This document shows positions 8,085 through 15,961 of a stretch of 64,000 nt of DNA, in pieces. Under the pieces are notes generated by a model that was not told the DNA's origin, ran no database searches, and saw nothing but the letters and a program-made list of their open reading frames with translations. Both the position numbers and the translations under genes were made by a program. The stretch spans positions 346,815 through 410,814 of the forward strand of contig JBAWXZ010000001.1 of the NCBI GenBank assembly GCA_037143795.1, given 5' to 3'. Numbering within the stretch: position 1 is the stretch's first letter; each line of letters starts with the position of its first letter. The DNA comes from Firm-13 sp037143795. Its GTDB lineage: Bacteria; Bacillota; Clostridia; Saccharofermentanales; Saccharofermentanaceae.

Positions 8085-9395
8085 TTATAGGAATCTTCGG
8101 ATAGTAGTAACACTGGAAGTAATAAATGAACCCTGCACTACCTGTCGATGACTGCTGGATGCATGCACAATTGCTCCGCCTCCAATATAAATTGCCACGT
8201 GATCGACAACACCGTCACCAGAGTAGTCATAGCAGATTACATCACCGATTTGTATTTCATCGGCACTGACAGATGTTCCCTGCCCTGCTATTGAGTTGGA
8301 CTGATGCGGGAGAGATATTCCATAATAATTGCTGAATATGTACGAAACATACCCGGAGCAGTCCATCCCGCTCGTTGAACTGCCGGTATATACATAAGGA
8401 ACCCCTATAAATGACTGGCAATAGGAGACAAAATCGGTGGACCCCGGCGCTGCAGGTGTAACTGACGTATCAGGAGCAGGTGCCGGGTCTGCTGATGGCT
8501 GTACTGATGCCGAAGGTGTTTCTGCCTGCGGCGATTCTGAGGTGACAAGCTTGACCAGTACATATGTACCCTTTACCGTCTTATACCAGCCGTTGCTTGT
8601 TTTAGCGGTAATCTCAATGGCAGATCCGACGGAAAGTGTTTTGATTACCTCATAGTCCGTACCCGGTCCGGAACGTACATTAAGCTCTCCAACAGCATAA
8701 AACGTACCTGAAGCAGCCTTTTCAGTAACAGCAGGCTTAGGTGTCGGCGTGGGAGTCGGTGTAGGTGTAGGTGTCGGAGTTGCTATGAATTCAGTTGAAA
8801 GGAAACTTGTAAGAACAAAGCCCTGACTTCCGTCATCAAGCTGGATTTTCGACCATGAAGAACCAACTCCGATGCGTGTTGCTATGTTTGAATATGCAAT
8901 CGATGCTACCAGTTCACCGCTGGCACTCGGAATTGAGCGAACATTAACACCGCTCGTGTTAATGTAAACAATTGTATTATCTGTTATAAACTGAGAAGGA
9001 TCCAACAATTCAACAGGTATACCTGTATCAGTTGTGTGCTCCGTAATAGCGTATGTGTTTTTTTCAATCGTCAATGCTATTGCGGAAGTATCTGCTGCTG
9101 GGGACGGTGCTGTTGCAGCCGCAGAATCAGATGCTCCCTGCGGCAACGCATCATTGTTTCGATCTGAAAGTTCATCCATCTGAACGGATACAGGCAGCAA
9201 ATCAGCTGACTGCGTTTTTGCTGAGGGAACCTGAAGGAAAACATCAGACGAAGACCCTGAGGTAAAAAACGGGATAGAAACAATTATGACGAGCGAACCC
9301 ACCACAGAAGCCATTCCCCTATACAATGTCCATTTCGACGGACGATACTTCACAACTTTTTTTGAAATCATTTTTAACTTGTTTGGCTTCTTCAC
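8085..9395 (-). CDS. SH3b-SH3b-NlpC/P60 cell-wall endopeptidase
   Basis: A secreted or membrane-anchored peptidoglycan hydrolase of 436 residues. In order: a basic N-terminus and one membrane or signal helix (about 25-46), a Ser/Ala-rich stretch, a bacterial SH3 domain (about 145-205), a TP-repeat linker, a second SH3 domain (about 230-290), a Pro/Ala linker, and a C-terminal NlpC/P60 domain with catalytic Cys in MDCSGYVSYIF and His in DHVAIYIGGG. The family cuts D-Glu to diamino-acid bonds in stem peptides. The start is GTG at 9395: GGAGGT lies 5 bases before it, while the nearby ATG is out of frame and stops early. It has its own promoter and shares the terminator at 8026. Confidence 0.92.
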   Translation of the reverse strand: MKKPNKLKMISKKVVKYRPSKWTLYRGMASVVGSLVIIVSIPFFTSGSSSDVFLQVPSAKTQSADLLPVSVQMDELSDRNNDALPQGASDSAAATAPSPAADTSAIALTIEKNTYAITEHTTDTGIPVELLDPSQFITDNTIVYINTSGVNVRSIPSASGELVASIAYSNIATRIGVGSSWSKIQLDDGSQGFVLTSFLSTEFIATPTPTPTPTPTPTPKPAVTEKAASGTFYAVGELNVRSGPGTDYEVIKTLSVGSAIEITAKTSNGWYKTVKGTYVLVKLVTSESPQAETPSASVQPSADPAPAPDTSVTPAAPGSTDFVSYCQSFIGVPYVYTGSSTSGMDCSGYVSYIFSNYYGISLPHQSNSIAGQGTSVSADEIQIGDVICYDYSGDGVVDHVAIYIGGGAIVHASSSHRQVVQGSFITSSVTTIRRFL

Positions 9396-9424
9396 ACATG
9401 ACCTCCAATGTTACGGACTAGCTC

Positions 9425-9453
9425 ATTTTATACAATCGCATATCCGTTGTCAA
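9425..9453 (-). promoter_or_regulatory. Promoter of NlpC/P60 gene
   Basis: -35 TTGACA (9448-9453) and -10 TAAAAT (9425-9430) spaced by 17 bases, about 30 bases ahead of the GTG start. Confidence 0.75.
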
Positions 9454-9679
9454 ATAGACCGTAAATGATCTATTGCCTGGACTTATTATATTGCATTTAT
9501 CACGTTACGAAAACCCCTGTCGTCTAAATGTAATATTTGTCTGTTTTGCAGATAAATATTTTTCACTGTAAGTCACTACAAATTGTTGCGTTTGCAGTTT
9601 TACAAGTCCAAATAATCTACTGTACCTAGAGCAAAATAGTTATATTTTGTAAATCAAAGCATTTACAAATTTCGAAAAT
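9454..9679. other. AT-rich intergenic stretch
   Basis: Between the NlpC/P60 promoter and the rpsA terminator. No supportable reading frame or RNA was seen. It contains a weak inverted repeat around TTTGTAAATC and CATTTACAAA (9644-9669) that may be a secondary hairpin. Confidence 0.5.
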
Positions 9680-9727
9680 AAAGAGGCGGTCCCGGCCTCC
9701 GATATGGAGCCAAAACCGCCTCTTTTG
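9680..9727 (-). terminator. Terminator of ispH-rpsA block
   Basis: AAAGAGGCGG (9680-9689) pairs with CCGCCTCTTT (9717-9726); an inner GGCxTCC...GGAGCC stem extends it. A-rich flank on the left gives a T-run in the leftward RNA. Confidence 0.9.
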
Positions 9728-9789
9728 TTAACATAATGTAATGAATTGCGTACTGCCCAGGTGATGGCTGCTGTTTATCCAACAACAGT

Positions 9790-11892
9790 TTATTCAGCAG
9801 CTACTTCGGCTGGTGTCTCACTGACTTCTTCAGAAGGTGCTTCGACGGCAGTTTCAACAGGTGTCTCAACAACTGTTTCAACAGGTGCCTCAACGACTGT
9901 TTCAACAGGTGTCTCAACGACAACTTCAGCAGTCATGTCAGGATCTATCGGCTCGACTTCCTTGATGCTGATGCTGATGCGTCTTGCGGAGTTATTCACT
10001 TCAAGAACACGGGCGTCAACTTCCATGCCTTCACTAAGTACATCATCCGGCTTGTTCAGGCGGACATTAGAGATCTGGGATACATGGCACAGTGCGTCAA
10101 GACCAGGCTCAAGCTCTACAAAAGCACCGAACTGGAACATGCGTACTACTTTACCATGAACGATCGATCCGATCGGGAATCTCTCTTCTATATCATGATA
10201 AGGATCATCTTCAGGCTTCTTGTATCCGAGAGAAATACGCTTCTTCTCAGGATCAAAATCCTTGACGAAGACGGAAATCGTCTGTCCTACCTGAACTACT
10301 TCAGAAGGATGACGGATGCGGTTCCATGAAAGCTCGGATACGTGAACGAGACCGTCCACACCGCCGATATCAACAAAAGCGCCGAAATCGGTAAGGCTTC
10401 TGACTATTCCGTCATAACGGGCGCCAACTTGAATTGTGCCCCATACTTCTTCAGCTTTTGCGCGGCGCTGTGTATTAAGCAGGGACCTGCGGGATCCGGA
10501 CACACGCAGACGGCGTTTGTCTGGATCATATTGTGTAATCAGAATCTGAATTGTCTTACCCTTATAGGAATCAAGATCATCAACTGCAGCCATTTCAAGC
10601 TGTGTACGGTGAATATAAATATCAACACCGCCAAAAGTTGCAATAACGCCGTCTTTGACAACGTTAGTGACCTTAACTGTCACAGGGGTCTTATTCTCGT
10701 AGGCTTCTTCAATCTGCGTCTTGTACTTGCCAAAATCAACATGTGCCTTGGAGAGTAAAATCTCCTTGCCCATGTCGGAGTTACGGACACTACGTACATA
10801 CACTTCAATTTCGAGGTGTTCTGCAATAGCAGCATCCAGATCAAAATCCGGATCATTGGCGAATTCATGACGAGGAATCCTTCCTTCAGACTTGTCATGG
10901 ACGTCGACATACACATACTCATTATCAGCTGATGTAATAGCTCCCTTCACAGTTGCATTTTTCCTCAGCTGTGGGATGCTGTCGATATAGTCTCCAAAAT
11001 TAATGTCCATTGGTTCCTGATTTGCCATGGCTTCGTTCTCACTCATTGTTCGGATAACCTCCCTGATTATGCATTCTGGCGTTGACGCACCTGCGGTAAT
11101 TCCTACAGTAACATTCTCCGATGAGAGATTGATACCTGCAAGTATATCAGCGAGATCACTCGCATCACCTATCAGATACGTTTCAGCACAATGACTCTTG
11201 CAGATTTCGTAAAGCTTCATTGTATTAGAACTGCCTTTTGACCCTATGACAAACATATAGTCTGACAATGCAGCTAATTCGTGTGCTTCTCTTTGTCTGT
11301 TTACAGTCGTACTACATATTGTATCAAAAATCTGGTCGTTTGCAATTTTATTCTTTATATTTTCACGTATTTTCTCAAATTCTTCAGCAGAAAAAGTAGT
11401 TTGCGAGACAAGGATGCTGTCTTTGCGATCAAAATGAATATCTTTAAGTTCCTTTTCACTACTTATGACACATACTTCACTGCTGCATTCGCCGCAGATT
11501 CCGGCAACTTCGGGATGTCCTTTCGTGCCTGTGATGATTATTTGCTTTCCTTCCCGGTCCGCGCGTCTTACAATTCGATGTATCTTTTCAACATATGGAC
11601 AGGTACAGTCTATTACATCACAGCCCTTTGCTAAAAGCACTTTCCGAATTTCCGGTGATATACCGTGTGCGCGGATAAGAACTGTACTGTCGGGAGATAT
11701 ATCTGAAACATCATTTGCTAAAACAATACCTTTGGAGAGCAGGTCCGATACAACATATTCATTATGTGTTATTGCACCAAGCATATAAGTCGGCATTTTG
11801 CGTCCGGAATTGGAAAGACACTCATATGCTGCTTTAACAGCATGATCAACCCCAAAGCAGAAACCGGAAGATTTTGCCACTGTCAAACGCAT
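9790..11892 (-). CDS. ispH: Bifunctional 4-hydroxy-3-methylbut-2-enyl diphosphate reductase / ribosomal protein S1
   Basis: A 700-residue natural fusion. Residues about 1-285 are IspH (LytB), the last MEP pathway enzyme, with the N-terminal FCFGVDHAV Cys, CTCPYV and the third cluster Cys in ICSTTVNRQ; these three Cys hold the iron-sulfur cluster that makes IPP and DMAPP. Residues about 305-640 contain four S1 RNA-binding repeats, of which the third (GIVRSLTDFGAFVDIGGVDGLVHVSEL) and fourth (GKVVRMFQFGAFVELEPG) are the clearest. The last ~50 residues are an acidic VETP/VEAP repeat tail. The fusion is a known arrangement in Clostridia. The ATG lies one base past the cmk stop, indicating translational coupling. 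Confidence 0.95.
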   Translation of the reverse strand: MRLTVAKSSGFCFGVDHAVKAAYECLSNSGRKMPTYMLGAITHNEYVVSDLLSKGIVLANDVSDISPDSTVLIRAHGISPEIRKVLLAKGCDVIDCTCPYVEKIHRIVRRADREGKQIIITGTKGHPEVAGICGECSSEVCVISSEKELKDIHFDRKDSILVSQTTFSAEEFEKIRENIKNKIANDQIFDTICSTTVNRQREAHELAALSDYMFVIGSKGSSNTMKLYEICKSHCAETYLIGDASDLADILAGINLSSENVTVGITAGASTPECIIREVIRTMSENEAMANQEPMDINFGDYIDSIPQLRKNATVKGAITSADNEYVYVDVHDKSEGRIPRHEFANDPDFDLDAAIAEHLEIEVYVRSVRNSDMGKEILLSKAHVDFGKYKTQIEEAYENKTPVTVKVTNVVKDGVIATFGGVDIYIHRTQLEMAAVDDLDSYKGKTIQILITQYDPDKRRLRVSGSRRSLLNTQRRAKAEEVWGTIQVGARYDGIVRSLTDFGAFVDIGGVDGLVHVSELSWNRIRHPSEVVQVGQTISVFVKDFDPEKKRISLGYKKPEDDPYHDIEERFPIGSIVHGKVVRMFQFGAFVELEPGLDALCHVSQISNVRLNKPDDVLSEGMEVDARVLEVNNSARRISISIKEVEPIDPDMTAEVVVETPVETVVEAPVETVVETPVETAVEAPSEEVSETPAEVAAE
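9845..9930. repeat. 24-base tandem repeat in the S1 tail
   Basis: About three and a half imperfect copies of a 24-base unit (TTCAACAGGTGTCTCAACAA-like in plus orientation) encode the eight-residue period VETPVETV / VEAPVETV near the C-terminus of the IspH-S1 fusion. Confidence 0.8.
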
Positions 11893-11893
11893 A

Positions 11894-12595
11894 TCAGGTC
11901 TCCTCCGGAGAATTGGCCGAAGCTATCCGGTCAGGCGGCAGGTACTTCAGCAGCTCCTGAAGCGTCTGTTCCTGAGTATTGTGTGTCGTATCAATTTCGA
12001 CAGCATCCGGCATTTTGGTCAGAGGTGCAAACGCACGGGTGGAATCCTGATTATCCCTATAGCGGATATCAGCAAGGACTTCTTCATACGTCTGTGTATA
12101 AATACCGCGCAGTGCAAGTTCTTCGAGTCTTCTTTTAGCACGTTCTTCCGGATCCGCTGTTAAAAAGAACTTGTATCGGGCATGCGGGAGCACATATGAT
12201 CCAATGTCGCGTCCGTCGAGAACGACACTTCTGGTACCGGCAATTTCCCTCTGCATGGCAACCATTTTATGTCGAACTGCAGGTATACTCGAAATATCCG
12301 AAGCAGCAACAGAGATTTCCGGTTTCCGGATATCCTCCGATACATCTTTTCCATCAAGAAAAATACGCTGGTGTCCTTCTTCAAAACGAATATCTATATT
12401 GAGTGTTTCCAGCATTTTGCCGACAAGAAGTTCATCCTTCGGAGAAATTCCCGACCGGATGGCTTGTAATCCACAGGCACGATACATCGCGCCTGTATCA
12501 AGATACAGTATACCTAATTTTCGGGAAACGGCTTTTGCAAGGGTGCTCTTACCGGAACCCGACGGGCCGTCAATTGCAATTTGAATACAGGTCAT
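11894..12595 (-). CDS. cmk: Cytidylate kinase
   Basis: Cmk phosphorylates CMP and dCMP. The 233-residue protein has the Walker A loop IDGPSGSGKSTLAK at residues 8-21, LDTGAMYRA for nucleotide binding, VLDGRDIGSYVLP, and the lid region DPEERAKRRLEE. The ATG has AAAGGAG five bases upstream. It follows the HutP-family gene by 11 bases and its stop is one base from the IspH-S1 start. A cmk-ispH-rpsA order is frequent in Clostridia. Confidence 0.97.
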   Translation of the reverse strand: MTCIQIAIDGPSGSGKSTLAKAVSRKLGILYLDTGAMYRACGLQAIRSGISPKDELLVGKMLETLNIDIRFEEGHQRIFLDGKDVSEDIRKPEISVAASDISSIPAVRHKMVAMQREIAGTRSVVLDGRDIGSYVLPHARYKFFLTADPEERAKRRLEELALRGIYTQTYEEVLADIRYRDNQDSTRAFAPLTKMPDAVEIDTTHNTQEQTLQELLKYLPPDRIASANSPEET

Positions 12596-12606
12596 GGAGA
12601 CTCCTT

Positions 12607-13026
12607 TCAGATCGCTCGATGACCGAGTCCGATCGCTATTTCATTAAGATGTAAAAGACCGATGCCGAAGAAGCAGCACACTGCAATATGGTCACCCAAA
12701 CGGGCGATGCCGATTTTGCCGCCGACATTGAGGCCGATGGCCTTCGATGTTATTTGTGAAATTGCTTCACGGGCGGCTCCTGCAAGGGCTCCCTCTTCGT
12801 TATGGGTTTCACCGATTAACCCTTCACGCTTTGCAGCGACAACGGTGCGTTCAATAATTTTCGAGACAGAGGAAATAAACTCGCCCCCAAAATCAGCTGC
12901 CGCAACCTGAATCTGCTCAGTACGGAATTTCTCTTTCAAATCGTGTTCCTCTTCCCTGGTATTGGTAAGGGCTATCTTAATCGCCGCCGATGCAGCTAAC
13001 TTACTGTTTGCTATTACATCTTTCAT
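12607..13026 (-). CDS. HutP-family protein
   Basis: A 139-residue protein resembling HutP, the L-histidine and Mg2+ dependent RNA-binding antiterminator of the Bacillus subtilis hut operon. The C-terminal half is the recognisable part: GGKIGIARLGDHIAVCCFFG followed by GIGLLHLNEIAIGLGHRAI, matching HutP's metal/histidine pocket region. No histidine-utilisation genes are present in the window, and the gene lies between the RpiR regulator and cmk, so its RNA target here is unknown. Many Clostridia have HutP-like proteins outside hut operons. The ribosome binding site is weak (AAAGGA at about 13 bases). Confidence 0.85.
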   Translation of the reverse strand: MKDVIANSKLAASAAIKIALTNTREEEHDLKEKFRTEQIQVAAADFGGEFISSVSKIIERTVVAAKREGLIGETHNEEGALAGAAREAISQITSKAIGLNVGGKIGIARLGDHIAVCCFFGIGLLHLNEIAIGLGHRAI

Positions 13027-13071
13027 TTTCGTTTATTGTCCTTTTGCTCCATACGAGCTAAATGGTATTTA

Positions 13072-13995
13072 TCAGATTATCAGATCACTTTTTCTGTCTT
13101 CGCCTTTGTCATAGACCTTGTATTCATCCCACAAATTCTCAAGGGCTTCAAAAGTCTGCTCAATATGATCCCGTTTACGCATGCCCAGTGCAACAATCAA
13201 AGCGTTAATAACAGACAGGGGAGCTACAAGGGAATCCACAAAAGATGCCATGTCGGATGTTGCAAAAAGTGCTACATCTGCCTGATGTGCGAGAGGTGTA
13301 TCTGCTTTGTCGGTTATTGCAACGACAGCTGCACCTCTCTGCCTTGCGTACTGCATGGATTGAATAGTTCGCATGGAATAGCGGGGAAAGCTGATTCCGA
13401 TCAGCACATCTCCCGGACCAATTGGAAGAATTTGTTCAAAAACCTCATTGGCACTATTGCTGTGAATATGCCGTACATCATCAAAAAGCAGTGTAAAGTA
13501 AAAATGTATGAACGAGGAAAGCGGTGCGGAACTTCTAAGTCCCATAACAAAAATACGCTTTGCTGAAAGTATTGTCTCAACGGCTTTGCTGAAAGCCGCT
13601 GCATCAATGTTCTCATACGTGGTTTTGAGATTATCGATATCCGTCTGCAGAATGGAACTGAGCACCTGCCCATCATTTGTATACCGTCTTGATGCATTGA
13701 GACGCTGGACTGAAGTCAGCTTTACTTTAAGTTCTTCCTGAAGAAGATGCTGGAAATGAGGATAGCCTTCGTAGCCAAGTTCCATTGTAAACCGAACAAC
13801 GGTTGATTCGCTGACACCCGCTTCTTCTCCGATTTTGGCTGCAGTCATATAGGCGGCTCTCTCGTAATCAGACAGGATGAATCGCGCTATCGCTTTCTGT
13901 CCTTTGCTCATTTTAGGCATTTCCGATTCAATATTCTCGACCAGGTTTGAATGTTTCATATCCTGATTTTCTGCGTCTTTTTGCTGCATTTTCAT
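13072..13995 (-). CDS. MurR/RpiR family transcriptional regulator
   Basis: A 307-residue DNA-binding regulator. The N-terminal HTH_6 domain covers about residues 20-95 (MSKGQKAIARFILSDYERAA, then GVSESTVVRFTMELGYEGYP as recognition helix region), and the C-terminal SIS phosphosugar-sensing domain about 125-260 (FVMGLRSSAPLSSFI, DVLIGISFPRYSMRT, AVVAITDKADTPLAHQADV). Such proteins usually control sugar or amino-sugar genes, but no obvious target is adjacent. GGAGGAG lies just before the first ATG; a second ATG two codons later is equally usable. It is the first gene of a leftward group with the HutP homologue and cmk. Confidence 0.92.
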   Translation of the reverse strand: MKMQQKDAENQDMKHSNLVENIESEMPKMSKGQKAIARFILSDYERAAYMTAAKIGEEAGVSESTVVRFTMELGYEGYPHFQHLLQEELKVKLTSVQRLNASRRYTNDGQVLSSILQTDIDNLKTTYENIDAAAFSKAVETILSAKRIFVMGLRSSAPLSSFIHFYFTLLFDDVRHIHSNSANEVFEQILPIGPGDVLIGISFPRYSMRTIQSMQYARQRGAAVVAITDKADTPLAHQADVALFATSDMASFVDSLVAPLSVINALIVALGMRKRDHIEQTFEALENLWDEYKVYDKGEDRKSDLII

Positions 13996-14032
13996 GCTCC
14001 TCCGATTGAATGTTAAAGAGTTTATTGCTTAT

Positions 14033-14038
14033 ATTATA
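14033..14038 (-). promoter_or_regulatory. Possible -10 box of RpiR-cmk block
   Basis: A leftward TATAAT (14033-14038) lies 38 bases before the regulator's start. No convincing -35 is visible; the upstream sequence is a T-run from the terminator. Confidence 0.35.
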
Positions 14039-14054
14039 CATGAAAAAAACAAAA

Positions 14055-14089
14055 AAAATGAAAGCTTCCCGAAGAAAACTTTCATTTTC
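14055..14089 (-). terminator. Terminator of carboxyltransferase operon
   Basis: AAAATGAAAG pairs perfectly with CTTTCATTTT across a 14-base loop, followed leftward by a long T-run (complement of AAAAAAAC...). It lies 22 bases past the stop of the 5S-like subunit. Confidence 0.85.
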
Positions 14090-14111
14090 AAGATACCTGA
14101 CTTCCGTTTTT

Positions 14112-15503
14112 TCAGACAGGCTGATACGCCTGTTCAATACTTCCAACCTGATCATCCATCTTATGCAGGGCTTCCTGTCTTTGTATAAAAAACTTTTCTG
14201 CGACCTGCGGGAACATCGCCCAGGTCAGAACGTCCTCAGGCTGCTCCATATACTGCGCCATCTGTGCCTTAACTTTTTCAAGTTCAGGTTCAATGAAATC
14301 TGCCGGTCTTGCAGTTATCTGCTTTTCATCACCAAGAATCTTTTTAATGATTTCATCAGAAATCGGAGCCGGGGTTTTACCATATTCACCCTTTACTACA
14401 GCCTTGGATTCCTTGGGGACCATTTTGTATCTCTCTCCGGTAACTACATTCATGACAGCCTGTGTTCCGACAATCTGAGAGGAAGGTGTAACAAGCGGCG
14501 GAAATCCGAAATCTTCGCGGACACGCGGAACCTCTGTCAGTACCTCCATGAGCTTATCTGATTTCCCTGCCTGCTTCAGCTGGGAAACAAGATTGCTGAG
14601 CATACCGCCGGGAACCTGGTACTTGAGCGCATTTACATCGACGCCTAAAACCTTTGTATCAATAAGACCGGAAGCAATCCACTTCTCACGTATGGTCGTC
14701 GCATAAGCAGAAATGTCCGATAAGAGATCAAGATCGAGACCTGTGTCGTACTGAGTACCGCGAAGAGTTGCAACGAGCGGCTCCGTCGGCGGCTGGGATG
14801 TACCCATCGCCAGCGGGGAGAGCGCACAGTCGACAATATCAACACCGGCTTCAATTGCTTTGAGATATGTCATGGAAGCAACTCCGGATGTATAGTGGGA
14901 GTGCAGTTCAACGGGAAGTCTGGTAGCTTTTTTGATTGTTGAAATCAAAGAGAAGGCTTCATATGGCAGTAAAAGACCAGCCATATCCTTTATGCAGATT
15001 GAATCCGCACCCATCTCTTCAAGCTGCCTGGCATCCGCTGCAAACTTCTCATTCGTATGGTATGGACTTGTCGTATAGGCAATCGCTGCCTGCGCATGTC
15101 CGCCTTCCCTTTTGCAGGCTTTCATTGCCTGCTCGATATTACGATAATCGTTCAGTGCATCAAAAATACGGATTATGTCTATACCGTTGGCTACCGACCT
15201 TTCCACAAAAGAGTCAACAACATCATCAGCGTAGTGTTTATAGCCGAGAAGGTTCTGCCCGCGAAGAAGCATCTGAAGCTTGGTATTCGGGCAGGCAGCA
15301 CGAATCTTACGAAGACGTACCCATGGATCTTCATTAAGGAACCGTACACAGGAATCAAAAGTGGCGCCGCCCCAACATTCAAGGGCGTTGTATCCGACCT
15401 TGTCGAGATCGGCAAGCATCGGCTGCATTTCCTCAAACGTCATACGCGTTGCAGCCAGAGACTGGTGCGCATCGCGGAGAATTGTTTCAGTAATCTTTAC
15501 CAT
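14112..15503 (-). CDS. Pyruvate/oxaloacetate carboxyltransferase subunit (OadA / transcarboxylase 5S-like)
   Basis: A 463-residue HMGL-like TIM-barrel carboxyltransferase that moves CO2 between biotin and pyruvate/oxaloacetate. Visible features: ETILRDAHQSLAATRM with the metal-binding Asp, ECWGGATFDSCVRFLNEDPW, MLLRGQNLLGYKHYADDVV, CIKDMAGLL with the Lys expected to be carbamylated, and HSHYTSG with the two metal-binding His. The protein ends soon after the conserved PLVTPSSQIVGTQAV region with no attached biotin domain, unlike Klebsiella OadA. The biotin carrier and a CoA-ester carboxyltransferase are the two genes directly upstream; neither a biotin carboxylase nor a membrane decarboxylase beta subunit is nearby. 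Confidence 0.93.
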   Translation of the reverse strand: MVKITETILRDAHQSLAATRMTFEEMQPMLADLDKVGYNALECWGGATFDSCVRFLNEDPWVRLRKIRAACPNTKLQMLLRGQNLLGYKHYADDVVDSFVERSVANGIDIIRIFDALNDYRNIEQAMKACKREGGHAQAAIAYTTSPYHTNEKFAADARQLEEMGADSICIKDMAGLLLPYEAFSLISTIKKATRLPVELHSHYTSGVASMTYLKAIEAGVDIVDCALSPLAMGTSQPPTEPLVATLRGTQYDTGLDLDLLSDISAYATTIREKWIASGLIDTKVLGVDVNALKYQVPGGMLSNLVSQLKQAGKSDKLMEVLTEVPRVREDFGFPPLVTPSSQIVGTQAVMNVVTGERYKMVPKESKAVVKGEYGKTPAPISDEIIKKILGDEKQITARPADFIEPELEKVKAQMAQYMEQPEDVLTWAMFPQVAEKFFIQRQEALHKMDDQVGSIEQAYQPV

Positions 15504-15523
15504 ATAGTCCTCCCTCGCCCAAA

Positions 15524-15934
15524 TCAGGCAAACGCAACCAGGGTATCGCCGGCATTTACCGTCGATCCCTTCTGAACATAAATCCCGGAAATAGTGCCGT
15601 CAATATGCGCTACAATTTCATTCTCCATTTTCATGGCTTCTAAAACGAGAAGGATGTCACCGCGCTTGACAGCCTGTCCGACAGATGCCGCCACGGAAAG
15701 AATCGTACCGGGCATGGGTGCCCGGAGTATTTCACCCTTTATGTCCGCCGGGGCAGTAACCGGTTGGGGTACAGAGGCCTGCGGCGCCGCGGCTGTTTCC
15801 TGAGCCGGAGCCGGAGAAGCGGCAGGCGCTGAGGCCGGTGCGGTCCGGATGTTTGAAGAAGCACCTGATGCAATATCCTCAACTTCTACTTCATATGATT
15901 TACCGTCAACTGAAATCCTGTATTTTTTAAGCAT
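15524..15934 (-). CDS. Biotin carboxyl carrier protein (transcarboxylase 1.3S-like)
   Basis: A 136-residue biotin carrier: a short N-terminal segment (LKKYRISVDGKSYEVEVEDI), an Ala/Pro-rich swinging linker of about 40 residues, and a C-terminal biotinyl domain with the EAMKMENEI biotinylation site. It would shuttle the carboxyl group between the two partner carboxyltransferases. The ATG at 15934 is chosen because GGAGG precedes it by 8 bases; an earlier ATG overlaps that site. It is 20 bases upstream of the 5S-like gene and 27 bases downstream of the 12S-like gene. Confidence 0.94.
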   Translation of the reverse strand: MLKKYRISVDGKSYEVEVEDIASGASSNIRTAPASAPAASPAPAQETAAAPQASVPQPVTAPADIKGEILRAPMPGTILSVAASVGQAVKRGDILLVLEAMKMENEIVAHIDGTISGIYVQKGSTVNAGDTLVAFA

Positions 15935-15961
15935 TCTTTTTTCCTCCATCTTTCAAAGAAG

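Noticed and set aside
8750..8790. Repeat-rich DNA in the NlpC/P60 gene taken as a CRISPR or VNTR
   Set aside because: It is only the coding sequence for a short Thr-Pro linker of six-base periods, not spacers and repeats.
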